Below, one piece after another: positions 1-7,477 of a DNA stretch of 22,264 nucleotides. Where the stretch lies: the NCBI GenBank assembly GCA_018061585.1, contig JAGOTU010000006.1:1-22264 (forward strand), in the 5' to 3' direction. The stretch comes from Minisyncoccota bacterium (lineage in GTDB: Bacteria; Patescibacteriota; Minisyncoccia; Phycocordibacterales; UBA2100). The notes under the pieces are model-generated. The model did no database searches and was not told the DNA's origin. It saw nothing but the letters and a program-made list of their open reading frames with translations. The first letter of the stretch is position 1. The number at the start of each line of letters is the position of its first letter. The translations under genes and the position numbers were made by a program.

Positions 1-1438
1 CCTCAATGGTGATGTAGTCGTCCTTCGACACATCTGAACGCTGCAGAAGCACATCAGGCGCTCCCAATATCACAAGGCGTTTCGTCTTGGAATCACTCAT
101 CACAGAGAATTTCTGCGTCGAGTTGAACGGCAGTATCGTGGTCCGTCGCGTCTTCGTAAGCGCGACCGCATCGATCCCGGCTGCGCTAGCGGCGAGCGCA
201 ATATTGGTTTCGAGCGGCCGTCCGATAAAGCGCCACGCAGAGCTCTCTTCCGTCGGATTCTCAAGCACCGCCTCTGTTGCTAGCAATGCGTCACTCAGAA
301 CCTGCCTCTCCTCGTGACCGAGTTCCGTTACATGACCAATTGCAGGTGATTCCCCCTTCAATACCTGTGACTTGGTGAGGATCCCGATGACCTGCATCTT
401 TGCCTGGGTCAGCGTCCCGGTTTTATCGGTCATCACGATCGTTGTGGAGCCCAGAGTTTCTGCAGCCGAAAGCGAGCGCATGATGCCTCTCTTTTTTGCT
501 ATGCGCTCAACGCCGACCGCGAGAATGACCGTAAGCGCGATCGGGAGCGCCTCCGGCACGGCCCCGATGGACGTTGCTACCGCGAGGAGCAGCATTTCAA
601 GGATCGGTTCACCTCGGGAAATACCGAGAAAAAAGAGCCCCGAGACGATCACGAACACGCCGCCGAATATTACCCATGCGAGATTCGAGATCGAGCTTTG
701 TAACGGCGTTGCCTCGTCGTCTGCAGAGCCGACAAGCTGTGCGATCCGACCGATCTCCGTCCGATCCCCCGTACCGACCACTACACCGGTGGCAGATCCT
801 TCCACCACAAGAGAGCCTGCGAACGCCATATTGAGACGTTCCGTGACCTGCGCACCTTCAGAGACCATGTCTACGTGTTTTGGCACCGGTAATGATTCGC
901 CAGTGAGGAATGATTCATCAACGGAGAACTCATGCTCGTCGATGATGCGGACATCCGCAGGCACCCGTGCTCCGAGCGAGAGCCGCACAATGTCTCCGGG
1001 TACGAGAAATGATGACTCGATCTCATGCTCATGCCCGTCACGTATCACTCGTGCGCGCTCCTTCATATACACCTCGAGTCGTTCGAGTGTGTTCTCTGCG
1101 CGGTACTCCTGAAAGAATCCCAGTCCCGCGTTCACGATGATCGCAAGTGCTATAACGAATGTCTCGAGCAATTCGTTAAGTACCACCGTGAGCACTGCCG
1201 CCCCGATCAGGATAAAAATAAGCGGGCTTGCAAATTGCCGCAGCAAAATGACGACCGCGTTGACCTTCTTGCGCGTACGGATCTCGTTGGTTCCGAATGT
1301 GCTGAGTCGCAACAGTGCCTCCTCCTCACTCAGGCCACGATCGCTCGACTTCAACAGCGCGAGTACTTCACTCTGTGTGTGCGCCCACGGAAAAGTATCC
1401 GGAAGATCTGTTTCCTCGTGTGTCGGGCGATGGAACAT
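1..1438 (-). CDS. P-type cation-transporting ATPase, N-terminal 479 residues (gene runs off left edge)
   Basis: I translated the minus strand from an ATG at 1438; the frame stays open to base 2, so the gene continues beyond the window. Visible in order: an N-terminal cation-ATPase domain (residues about 15-60), two membrane helices (about 62-110), the actuator domain with TGES (179-182), helices at about 252-272 and 281-310 carrying PEALP (295-299), and the phosphorylation site DKTGT (Asp338). The nucleotide domain is partly present, with FNSTQKFS near 438-445. P-type ATPases couple ATP hydrolysis to ion movement across the membrane. The ion cannot be named: PEALP differs from the PEGLP usual in Ca2+ pumps. 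The usual ATP-contact KGA reads LGA (458-460), and the GDPTE-like segment reads RPLETN. It diverges from the sortase gene. No Shine-Dalgarno is seen, and no other in-frame ATG lies just upstream. Confidence 0.93.
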   Translation of the reverse strand, partial: MFHRPTHEETDLPDTFPWAHTQSEVLALLKSSDRGLSEEEALLRLSTFGTNEIRTRKKVNAVVILLRQFASPLIFILIGAAVLTVVLNELLETFVIALAIIVNAGLGFFQEYRAENTLERLEVYMKERARVIRDGHEHEIESSFLVPGDIVRLSLGARVPADVRIIDEHEFSVDESFLTGESLPVPKHVDMVSEGAQVTERLNMAFAGSLVVEGSATGVVVGTGDRTEIGRIAQLVGSADDEATPLQSSISNLAWVIFGGVFVIVSGLFFLGISRGEPILEMLLLAVATSIGAVPEALPIALTVILAVGVERIAKKRGIMRSLSAAETLGSTTIVMTDKTGTLTQAKMQVIGILTKSQVLKGESPAIGHVTELGHEERQVLSDALLATEAVLENPTEESSAWRFIGRPLETNIALAASAAGIDAVALTKTRRTTILPFNSTQKFSVMSDSKTKRLVILGAPDVLLQRSDVSKDDYITIE

Positions 1439-1469
1439 AAATATAAAATACCGCGAGAACCGCTCTCGT

Positions 1470-1475
1470 AGTATA
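1470..1475 (-). promoter_or_regulatory. Candidate -10 box of the P-type ATPase gene
   Basis: TATACT read on the minus strand, 31 bases before the ATG at 1438, implying a leader of about 24 bases. A small hairpin (CGAGA/TCTCG) lies in that leader. I see no convincing -35 box. This is inference from the hexamer only. Confidence 0.35.
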
Positions 1476-1507
1476 TCGCGACGCGTCGCCGTGTCGCACG
1501 CATGCGA

Positions 1508-1544
1508 AATAACAACTGCGAAGCTCTGTTGTTATTATCAACAA
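1508..1544 (+). promoter_or_regulatory. Inverted repeats around a TATTAT box upstream of the sortase gene
   Basis: The arms AATAACAA (1508-1515) and TTGTTATT (1529-1536) are exact reverse complements. A third AACAA (1540-1544) can pair with the same TTGTT, so two exclusive foldings are possible. TATTAT (1533-1538), one base from the -10 consensus, lies within the repeats. If it is the promoter, transcription starts near 1545 and the sortase must start at 1568 or later. The site could be an operator or a 5' leader structure; no regulator can be named. Confidence 0.35.
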
Positions 1545-1567
1545 TTCATGAAAATTTGGCGAAGCAG

Positions 1568-2350
1568 ATGAAGTCGACTAGCATGGATTTCATGCAGAGA
1601 TCAGAAAAGTCTTTTCTCGTTTCATTACTGGTTTCGTTCGTCTTCGCATTCTCGGTCGCAGCGTATTTGTCATCGCCGTTCACTGTTCGCATTGAAACAG
1701 TAACGGCCGCGGCCGACACGACTCACGGCTCGATCGAGACGGTTGTAGAAGCGTCTACTCCTGGCATTCCCTTTTTGAACATCAACATCATTTCGATCAT
1801 AGAGATCCCGAGTGAACTCACATTTGCGACAACCTCTCCCGTCATTGCACGGGAGGAATCAGAGCGCGAAGCGGTACAGGTAGCGAAGGTACCTGTAAAA
1901 AAGCCTCTGCCGCGCGTGACCGCCTATCCGGTGCGTCTCATAATTCCTTCGATCGGATTGAGTGCGCCGGTCACGTCTGTGGGACTGAATGAGAAGGGCG
2001 AAATGGATGTGCCCGAAGGTAATACGCCTGACGTCGGCTGGTATAAACACGGTACGATCCCCGGAAATATCGGGAGCGCTGTGATAGATGCGCACGTATT
2101 CGCAGCATTCGAAAATTTGCGCGATCTGAAGGTCGGAAGCGAGGTGTATGTTGAGAATTCAGCAGGTGAACGCCTGACCTTTGTCGTTGATGACAGCCGT
2201 GTCTACCAGCTTGGTGAACTCACGTCCGGGATGCTGTTCGGTAAAAAGGATACCCGCCGCCTAAACCTTATAACGTGCGCCGGCGAGCAAACTCCTGATG
2301 GCAGCACCTATACACACCGACTTGTCGTGTACACGAAACTGGTCGCCTAA
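1568..2350 (+). CDS. Membrane-anchored sortase (class F-like transpeptidase)
   Basis: Sortases cut a sorting signal in surface proteins through a Cys thioester and join the protein to the envelope or to another subunit. With the ATG at 1568 (260 residues), one N-terminal membrane helix spans about residues 15-34, followed by a Thr/Ala/Ser-rich linker and a C-terminal catalytic domain from about 118. The triad is visible: His176 in IDAHV, Cys237 in NLITC and Arg251 in YTHRLVV. GWYKHGTIPG resembles class F sortases. The frame stays open back to an ATG at 1502, but a likely -10 box at 1533-1538 argues against that start; ATGs at 1583 and 1592 are also possible and none has a good Shine-Dalgarno. 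No substrate with an obvious LPXTG tail is encoded in this window. The stop is 4 bases from the convergent obgE stop. Confidence 0.88.
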   Translation: MKSTSMDFMQRSEKSFLVSLLVSFVFAFSVAAYLSSPFTVRIETVTAAADTTHGSIETVVEASTPGIPFLNINIISIIEIPSELTFATTSPVIAREESEREAVQVAKVPVKKPLPRVTAYPVRLIIPSIGLSAPVTSVGLNEKGEMDVPEGNTPDVGWYKHGTIPGNIGSAVIDAHVFAAFENLRDLKVGSEVYVENSAGERLTFVVDDSRVYQLGELTSGMLFGKKDTRRLNLITCAGEQTPDGSTYTHRLVVYTKLVA

Positions 2351-2354
2351 ATAC

Positions 2355-3410
2355 CTACCACGCAACAGCGTCGTCTTCGTCCTCAAGCGCTTGCTTTGCC
2401 AAGGCTTCTGCCTGTGCCAATTCTGCCGCCTCTTTCTCCTCGATGTGGCGTTTTTGAGCCTGGAGATCGTTGAGGATACCCTTTACGAATTCGAGTGATT
2501 CGGGATCAATGAGCGAAAGCGGTATCGCCGTGATCTTCTTCTTTTTTAGGGCGGCAAGTTTTGTTTTAAGCTCCGCTTCGGTCACTGCGTCGGATTTAGA
2601 GAGAAACACATATTCTTTCTTCTCTGCGAGCTCTTCGCTGTACGCTGCAAGCTCGGCACGCACGGTTTTGTAGTCGGCGACCGGGTCTTCACTCTCGGCG
2701 GACACAAAATGAAAGAGCACTTGCGTACGTGCGATGTGGCGTAGGAATTTAATACCCAGACCCTTACCGTCGCTTGCGCCTTCGATAAGTCCGGGAATGT
2801 CTGCAAGCACAAGTCCGTAATATGCACCCAGATGTGGCTCGAGTGTTGTGAACTGATAGTTCGCGACCTTGGACTTGGCGTTGGTCAGTTCATTTAATAG
2901 AGACGACTTGCCCACGTTCGGGAGTCCTATCAGGCCGACATCCGCAATGAGGCGAAGCTCGAGCTGGTAGTCGACGATGTCGCCAAGTGTACCCTCTTCA
3001 GCTTCCTTTGGAGTCGTATTCGTGGATGAACGGAACTTGTAATTGCCGCGGCCCCCTTTCCCTCCGCCGGCGGCGAGTACACGCTGCCCGACCTTGGTGA
3101 TGTGCTTCTCAAAGCCACTTTCCATGTTCCGGATGATGGTACCGACCGGCACCTTTAGGATCAGATCCTCACCCGCAGGGCCGTCGATTGATTGTCCGCG
3201 ACCGTGTCCTCCCGGCTTCGCTTTTACTTCATTTTTTGAAGCATAGAACTGAAGCGCATCGATGTTGGATACGCCTTCAAAGTAGATATTGCCGCCGCGA
3301 CCGCCGTCTCCGCCGACAGGGCCAAGGTTCAAGCGTGTCTTATTGAATGCCACAGCGCCATTGCCGCCGTTACCGGCTTCGAGCCGAATTGTTACGTCAT
3401 CTATCAACAT
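2355..3410 (-). CDS. obgE: GTPase ObgE/CgtA
   Basis: Obg is a ribosome-associated GTPase needed for large-subunit assembly and stress control. The 351-residue product has the glycine-rich Obg fold (about 1-155) followed by the GTPase domain: G1 GLPNVGKS (162-169), switch I FTTLEP (187-192) and G3 DIPG (204-207). The C-terminus is short, with an acidic end. The usual NKxD guanine-recognition motif reads SKSD (271-274) and the usual HVVD stretch reads HFVSAES; both are variants I associate with Patescibacteria from memory. The start at 3410 (MLIDDVTI) matches the family; the frame extends 17 codons upstream but would then overlap the SGNH gene. It lies 17 bases behind that gene and is probably co-transcribed with it. 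Confidence 0.95.
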   Translation of the reverse strand: MLIDDVTIRLEAGNGGNGAVAFNKTRLNLGPVGGDGGRGGNIYFEGVSNIDALQFYASKNEVKAKPGGHGRGQSIDGPAGEDLILKVPVGTIIRNMESGFEKHITKVGQRVLAAGGGKGGRGNYKFRSSTNTTPKEAEEGTLGDIVDYQLELRLIADVGLIGLPNVGKSSLLNELTNAKSKVANYQFTTLEPHLGAYYGLVLADIPGLIEGASDGKGLGIKFLRHIARTQVLFHFVSAESEDPVADYKTVRAELAAYSEELAEKKEYVFLSKSDAVTEAELKTKLAALKKKKITAIPLSLIDPESLEFVKGILNDLQAQKRHIEEKEAAELAQAEALAKQALEDEDDAVAW

Positions 3411-3427
3411 AAAATCAGATAAGGGGC

Positions 3428-4129
3428 CTACTGTAACATAGCGATGATCTTTTCGTGCCAAACGCGGTATCCGGCGGATGACGGATGGAACCCGTCGTCG
3501 GCGAAGTATCGTACCGGATCACGGATGAACGGGTCGTTCTCCGGCGATTCATACAAGTTCACGTAGATACCACCTTCGACTTCAACGACCGACTTGAAAG
3601 CATTGTGATACTCGAGCGTGATCTTTGTATAGAGCGGGTTGATGAGACGCGGAAATAATTGTGTGCCGCCAACGTTACCCGCGGAGTAAACGATGAGATG
3701 ATCGCGCTTCGGCAGCCGAGCAAGCGCATCGCGAAGTTCGGCGGCAGCAGCCTCCGCAGATTGAAGCCGGACTATATCATTGGCGCCTATTCCGAGCAGA
3801 ATGTAGGTGTATGCACGCTCGGTCGCCGTTTCCGTCTGGCTGACAACGTTGCGAACGCGTGCGCCGGAAACTGCCCTATTCTCTACATTTGTCGCATGTA
3901 TCGTGTCGGCAAAGAGTGCAGCGAGTGATTCTTCTTTGACCCGAGCACCCACACCGACAGCAGTGCTGTCGCCGAGTACCAGGAGCGATACGGTAGGCGG
4001 CCCTTTCAAGGTGAACGGGATTGTATTGCGAGTAAGCTCAGTCGATACGCGCACTTTGCGGGTGAACGAGAATGCTGTGTAGCTAGTAGCAACAATAAGT
4101 ACCAGTACGATCACAACGATGACCTTCAT
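3428..4129 (-). CDS. SGNH/GDSL-family hydrolase, membrane-anchored or secreted
   Basis: A 233-residue esterase/lipase-type hydrolase. An N-terminal hydrophobic helix (about residues 2-20) acts as a signal or anchor. The SGNH blocks are clear: GDST with nucleophile Ser55, a Gly in NRAVSGARV (84-92), GANDI with Asn117, and DDGFHP with Asp212 and His215. Members remove acyl or acetyl groups from lipids, sugars or peptidoglycan; the substrate cannot be read from sequence. The start at 4129 places the hydrophobic helix at the N-terminus; the frame is open 33 codons further, but that would read through a terminator. A TATACT box ends 8 bases before this ATG. It is first in a probable two-gene unit with obgE. 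Confidence 0.87.
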   Translation of the reverse strand: MKVIVVIVLVLIVATSYTAFSFTRKVRVSTELTRNTIPFTLKGPPTVSLLVLGDSTAVGVGARVKEESLAALFADTIHATNVENRAVSGARVRNVVSQTETATERAYTYILLGIGANDIVRLQSAEAAAAELRDALARLPKRDHLIVYSAGNVGGTQLFPRLINPLYTKITLEYHNAFKSVVEVEGGIYVNLYESPENDPFIRDPVRYFADDGFHPSSAGYRVWHEKIIAMLQ

Positions 4130-4137
4130 GTCTTCAG

Positions 4138-4146
4138 AGTATAGCA
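4138..4146 (-). promoter_or_regulatory. Extended -10 promoter of the SGNH hydrolase/obgE unit
   Basis: TGC followed by TATACT on the minus strand (hexamer 4143 to 4138). The predicted first transcribed base is about 4131, two bases before the ATG at 4129, so the mRNA would be nearly leaderless. The TGn extension shares its last base with the upstream terminator stem. No clear -35 box. Confidence 0.5.
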
Positions 4147-4177
4147 ACAAAGCAGCCTCCGAAGAGGCTGCTTTGTT
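4146..4177 (-). terminator. Hairpin terminator with UUCG tetraloop behind the DUF5666 gene
   Basis: A perfect 14-bp stem, 4146-4159 against 4164-4177, with a 4-base loop. On the minus strand the loop is C(TTCG)G, the very stable UUCG tetraloop. It follows the stop of the gene ending at 4204 by 26 bases. The U-run is weak because the stem itself ends in TTTGTT. The SGNH promoter begins immediately after it. Confidence 0.8.
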
Positions 4178-4203
4178 CTCTGAAAGAGCGGCGGTTCTGT
4201 CCG

Positions 4204-4965
4204 TTATTTCCAGAAGTGTCGGAGCCAATTCAAGCCGTCCGTGAGGATCACGATCAGCGATGCGTTGACCGTAGTAGAACCTGCGGTCGTTGTACCGAAG
4301 ACGAGTACGTGCGAGCCGAGCGTAAGTGCGCTTGAGCTTGCAGCCGTACCGTTCACCTTGTACTTGGTCGCGGAGTTCGTCACGAATGTTGATGTTCCGG
4401 TAGAACCGAAGTTACCGAGTGTCATGATGGAGCCGTTTACTCCGGTCACAATACCCGCATTGAAGCTGCGCGATACCTTGCCGGTCTCATCCGACTTGTC
4501 CTTGATTTTGGTCGCGACGACCGTTCCGCCTGTGATCGTGCCGGTGATCTGAACCTTGTCACCCGCCTTGATCGTGCTGAATGGGATCGCAACGTTCTGA
4601 TGCCCGAAGATCGATGCGCTTGAACCGTTCACTGTGTACACGGCGTCACGTGCGCCCTGAACAGAAAGAGTCGTTCCTGAGATAGCAGTGACTGATCCCT
4701 GTATCACGAACTGCTTGGAGCTCGTTGCGAGAGTTGTGGTCGCGTGCTTCTTTTCAGTTCGAGAATCCTTGCGGTCTTCGCGTCGGTCCTCGCGACGATC
4801 CGATCGGTCTTCCTTGCGGTCGTCATGCAAGAGCTTTGCGAATACACCGAGATGTAAGCCGTTGTCGCGGCCACTTTGGCCTGAATCGGCAAATACCGGC
4901 GCTGCGGCGAGTAGTGACACAGCAATGACGCCTGTCGCTACGACCTTAGAGGTAATTGAGTACAT
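4204..4965 (-). CDS. Secreted protein with two DUF5666-like repeats
   Basis: 253 residues from the ATG at 4965. There is a signal peptide (about 1-26, cleavage near PVFA/DS) and no Cys, so it is not a lipoprotein. A highly charged stretch of Arg/Asp/Glu triplets (RDRRED-like, about 50-75) is followed by two beta-rich units of the DUF5666 type: about 85-155 (GSVTAISGTTLSV ... GDKVQITGTI) and about 165-245 (GIVTGVNGSIMTL ... SHVLVFGT). DUF5666 has no known biochemical function. The frame continues 12 codons upstream, but the signal peptide sets the start. A terminator follows. It is the last of a series of DUF5666 genes in this block. Confidence 0.75.
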   Translation of the reverse strand: MYSITSKVVATGVIAVSLLAAAPVFADSGQSGRDNGLHLGVFAKLLHDDRKEDRSDRREDRREDRKDSRTEKKHATTTLATSSKQFVIQGSVTAISGTTLSVQGARDAVYTVNGSSASIFGHQNVAIPFSTIKAGDKVQITGTITGGTVVATKIKDKSDETGKVSRSFNAGIVTGVNGSIMTLGNFGSTGTSTFVTNSATKYKVNGTAASSSALTLGSHVLVFGTTTAGSTTVNASLIVILTDGLNWLRHFWK

Positions 4966-5072
4966 AGTGAGATTTCTATCTTGCTTGTAAGCGTCCGGCA
5001 TTGCTACCGCACCCTTATTAGACGGCTCACCACTGCGGCGGTTACCGTTTATTACTTGACGAACTCATCATG

Positions 5073-5516
5073 CTATTGTGCACTTCGTGGTCCTGGGGTC
5101 GGGCCCCCTGTCTGCGGAGGCAGGCCTGCAGGGCGTATCTGCACGATCTGTGCCGTCATGCTGCCGTCTGCATTCGCCTCCCCGGTTACCATCACATTCG
5201 TACCGACGGTCACATCCCCAGGGGCGCCCGCCGCGGACTTGGTGATCTGAGAGCTTTCTGCCAGAAGAATGATCTTCGTGCTTCCGCTTTGATCCTTGAT
5301 CGTTATTGATCTTTCATCGCGCGCGATCACCTCGCCACCTATGAGTGCGCCACCTGCACGAGCGGCCTGTCCCCGAAATTGACCTCCCGGACCTTGTGTC
5401 GTTGTGAACTGCCGCGCGCCACCGGAAGCCACGCGCTTCGTCGCAAAAAAATATCCCGCAGCGCCGAACACAACGGCTCCGATGATTACTCCAGTGACAA
5501 GACTTTTTGTATCCAT
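5073..5516 (-). CDS. Short membrane-anchored DUF5666 protein, last gene of the exporter operon
   Basis: 147 residues. An N-terminal helix (about 6-25, glycine- and alanine-rich) is followed by a Gly/Gln-rich linker and one DUF5666-like unit (about 58-130, GGEVIARDERSITI ... GTNVMVTGEANADG), then a Pro/Gly-rich tail. The start is decided by a TAAGGA Shine-Dalgarno at 5523-5528, 6 bases before the ATG at 5516; the other in-frame ATG at 5522 touches that sequence. It lies 19 bases behind the MacB-type permease stop and is probably co-transcribed with adaptor, ATPase and permease, which suggests an accessory role in that exporter. The function is unknown. Confidence 0.75.
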   Translation of the reverse strand: MDTKSLVTGVIIGAVVFGAAGYFFATKRVASGGARQFTTTQGPGGQFRGQAARAGGALIGGEVIARDERSITIKDQSGSTKIILLAESSQITKSAAGAPGDVTVGTNVMVTGEANADGSMTAQIVQIRPAGLPPQTGGPTPGPRSAQ

Positions 5517-5522
5517 ATACAT

Positions 5523-5528
5523 TCCTTA
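5523..5528 (-). promoter_or_regulatory. Shine-Dalgarno sequence of the short DUF5666 gene
   Basis: TAAGGA on the minus strand, 6 bases before the ATG at 5516. It is one of the few recognisable ribosome binding sites in the window and selects 5516 over 5522. Confidence 0.65.
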
Positions 5529-5535
5529 TTGCTAA

Positions 5536-6756
5536 TTACTCGTATCGCAGTGCTTCGATCGGATTGAGCCCTGCGGCACGACGCGCCGGATAGTACCCGA
5601 ACACGATCCCGATGACCGCGGAGACTCCGAATGCGAGCAGTACCGACGAGAGCGAGACACTCGTACTCACAATTCCCGTAAGGTTTACGAGAAGCGATAT
5701 CCCCCATCCGAGCGCAATACCGATGACCCCACCAACTACAGTAAGCGCGATCGCTTCCGCCAAGAACTGCGTACTGATGTCGCTGTTACGAGCACCGATC
5801 GCTTTGCGTAAACCGATTTCGCGTGTTCGCTCGGTCACGGTCGTGAGCATCATATTCATAATGCCGATGCCGCCGACAAGCAGCGATATACCGCCGATCG
5901 CCGCAAGCAGATACGTGAGCGTCGTAGTGATACTCGATGCGGACGAGAGAATATCGTTCTGGTTCATGATACTGAAATCCGCGCTCGCCTCATCGTTGAT
6001 CTTGTGCCGGTCGAGCAGGAGCGCCGTAATATCGGATTGAACCTGGGTCATACTCTCGGCGGTCGCAGCTTGCACAGCGATCGTTGTCAAATATTTGTCG
6101 CCCGAAAAATATCGCTGCGCGCTCCGCACCGGAATATAGATGACGTCGTCCTGATTCGTGAACCCACTACCCCCTTTTGCGACCGTAACTCCGATCACCT
6201 TGAATTCCACCCCTTTGATACGGATCGTTTGTCCGACCGCGTCAGAATCGACACCGAACAGGTCGTCGCGCGTCGTAGGACCGAGCACGGCAACTTTCGA
6301 TGCTGACGTATTTTGCGAATCCGTAAGAAACGAGCCGTCCGCCATCTCCACACTGCGGATCGTTGCGTAAGCGCTCGTTACACCATTTACAGCCGTGTTG
6401 GAATTCGTGCCCTTGGCAGTGATCTGATACCGCCCGGATACTTCGGGATCCACTGCTTGCACGTCCGCAACTTTTGAAATTGCATCCGCATCCTCTTGCG
6501 TGAGCGTCTTGGCATTACCTCGTCCGGTTGAAGCGCCGAACCCCTGCGAACGTTGAGCGCCGGGCGTGATTTGAATCAGGTTTGAACCAAGCGATTGAAT
6601 ACTCGAAGAAATACTATTTGATGCGCCGGTGCCGATCGAAACCATAGCGATCACCGAAGAGATGCCGATCACAATGCCCAAAATGGTGAGGCCTGAGCGT
6701 ACCCTGTTTGCAGAGAGCGCATTGTATGTTTCGTGAATAAGGTCGTTTGATCTCAT
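5536..6756 (-). CDS. MacB/FtsX-type ABC transporter permease
   Basis: 406 residues, typical for the single-subunit permeases of the MacB/FtsX family. The N-terminal helix (about 20-42) is followed by a large extracytoplasmic MacB-PCD-like domain (about 45-270). Three C-terminal helices lie near 280-303, 328-355 and 362-388, and the family ending PARRAAGLNPIEALRYE closes the protein. Such permeases move no substrate through the membrane themselves; they transmit ATPase strokes to outside domains and partner adaptors (mechanotransmission). The start codon overlaps the ATPase stop in ATGA (6753-6756), so the two are translationally coupled. The substrate is unknown. Confidence 0.93.
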   Translation of the reverse strand: MRSNDLIHETYNALSANRVRSGLTILGIVIGISSVIAMVSIGTGASNSISSSIQSLGSNLIQITPGAQRSQGFGASTGRGNAKTLTQEDADAISKVADVQAVDPEVSGRYQITAKGTNSNTAVNGVTSAYATIRSVEMADGSFLTDSQNTSASKVAVLGPTTRDDLFGVDSDAVGQTIRIKGVEFKVIGVTVAKGGSGFTNQDDVIYIPVRSAQRYFSGDKYLTTIAVQAATAESMTQVQSDITALLLDRHKINDEASADFSIMNQNDILSSASSITTTLTYLLAAIGGISLLVGGIGIMNMMLTTVTERTREIGLRKAIGARNSDISTQFLAEAIALTVVGGVIGIALGWGISLLVNLTGIVSTSVSLSSVLLAFGVSAVIGIVFGYYPARRAAGLNPIEALRYE

Positions 6757-7475
6757 ACGGCATGAGTGTGTGCGTGAATATTTCGTCGCACATGTGTTTT
6801 AGCGTCGGATACGATGATGCCGTCGCGAACGGTAATGATGCGGTCGGCATGCTCGGCAACATCTGGTTCATGAGTAATGAGAACAATGGTACGACCCGAT
6901 TCTCTATTCAATTTCTGAAATGTACCCAACACGATCTCCCCGGTCTTCGTATCAAGATTTCCGGTCGGCTCATCGGCAAAGATAATTTTCGGATCATTTA
7001 CCAGTGCCCGGGCGATTGCAACTCGCTGGATCTGACCGCCGGAAAGTTCGTTCGACAAATGTGATGCAAATTCCGGCTGGAGGCCTGAGGCTTCAATCGC
7101 AGCCATAACCCGAACCTCTCGCTCAGCCGGGTCGATCTGCATATCGTAAATAAGGGGCAACATAACGTTCCGTGATACCGATGTGCGCTTTAAAAGATTG
7201 AACATCTGAAAAACGAAACCGATCTTTTCGCTTCGTATTTGCGCCAGCGCATCATCCGTCAGCTGAGATACATCCGATCCGTCAAGTAAGTATGAGCCGG
7301 CCGTAACAGTATCGAGGCATCCCAAAATATTCATGAGCGTGGACTTTCCGCTACCAGAGGGCCCCATGATCGCCACGAACTCACCGTCGTTTATGGTGAA
7401 CGTTACACCCTTGAGCGCCTCGAACGCCGTGTCCCCTGAGCCGTATGTCTTTCGTATGTCGCGAGCTTCCAACAT
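6753..7475 (-). CDS. ABC transporter ATP-binding protein, MacB/LolD type
   Basis: 240 residues with all ATPase motifs: Walker A GPSGSGKST (38-46), Q-loop Gln90, signature LSGGQ (144-148), Walker B IIFADEP (164-170) and H-loop His202. The sequence has the pattern of ATPases that partner MacB/FtsX permeases. The C-terminal end is unusual: His228, His234, His236 and His238 cluster in the last 13 residues (HAHTHAV end). The gene begins 2 bases after the adaptor stop (TGATCATG) and ends in an ATGA overlap with the permease. These two junctions carry the only TGA stops seen in the window. Confidence 0.95.
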   Translation of the reverse strand: MLEARDIRKTYGSGDTAFEALKGVTFTINDGEFVAIMGPSGSGKSTLMNILGCLDTVTAGSYLLDGSDVSQLTDDALAQIRSEKIGFVFQMFNLLKRTSVSRNVMLPLIYDMQIDPAEREVRVMAAIEASGLQPEFASHLSNELSGGQIQRVAIARALVNDPKIIFADEPTGNLDTKTGEIVLGTFQKLNRESGRTIVLITHEPDVAEHADRIITVRDGIIVSDAKTHVRRNIHAHTHAV

Positions 7476-7477
7476 GA

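Noticed and set aside
372..1112. Long plus-strand reading frame opposite the P-type ATPase
   Set aside because: The opposite strand carries a clear ATPase with all motifs; the plus-strand product is a low-complexity shadow.
1502..1567. N-terminal extension of the sortase to an ATG at 1502
   Set aside because: It would translate through the inverted repeats and the probable -10 box, and the extra residues show no conserved feature.
1875..1897. Inverted repeat TACAGGTA/TACCTGTA inside the sortase gene
   Set aside because: It lies in coding sequence, is followed by A rather than T on the plus strand, and repeats of this size are expected by chance.
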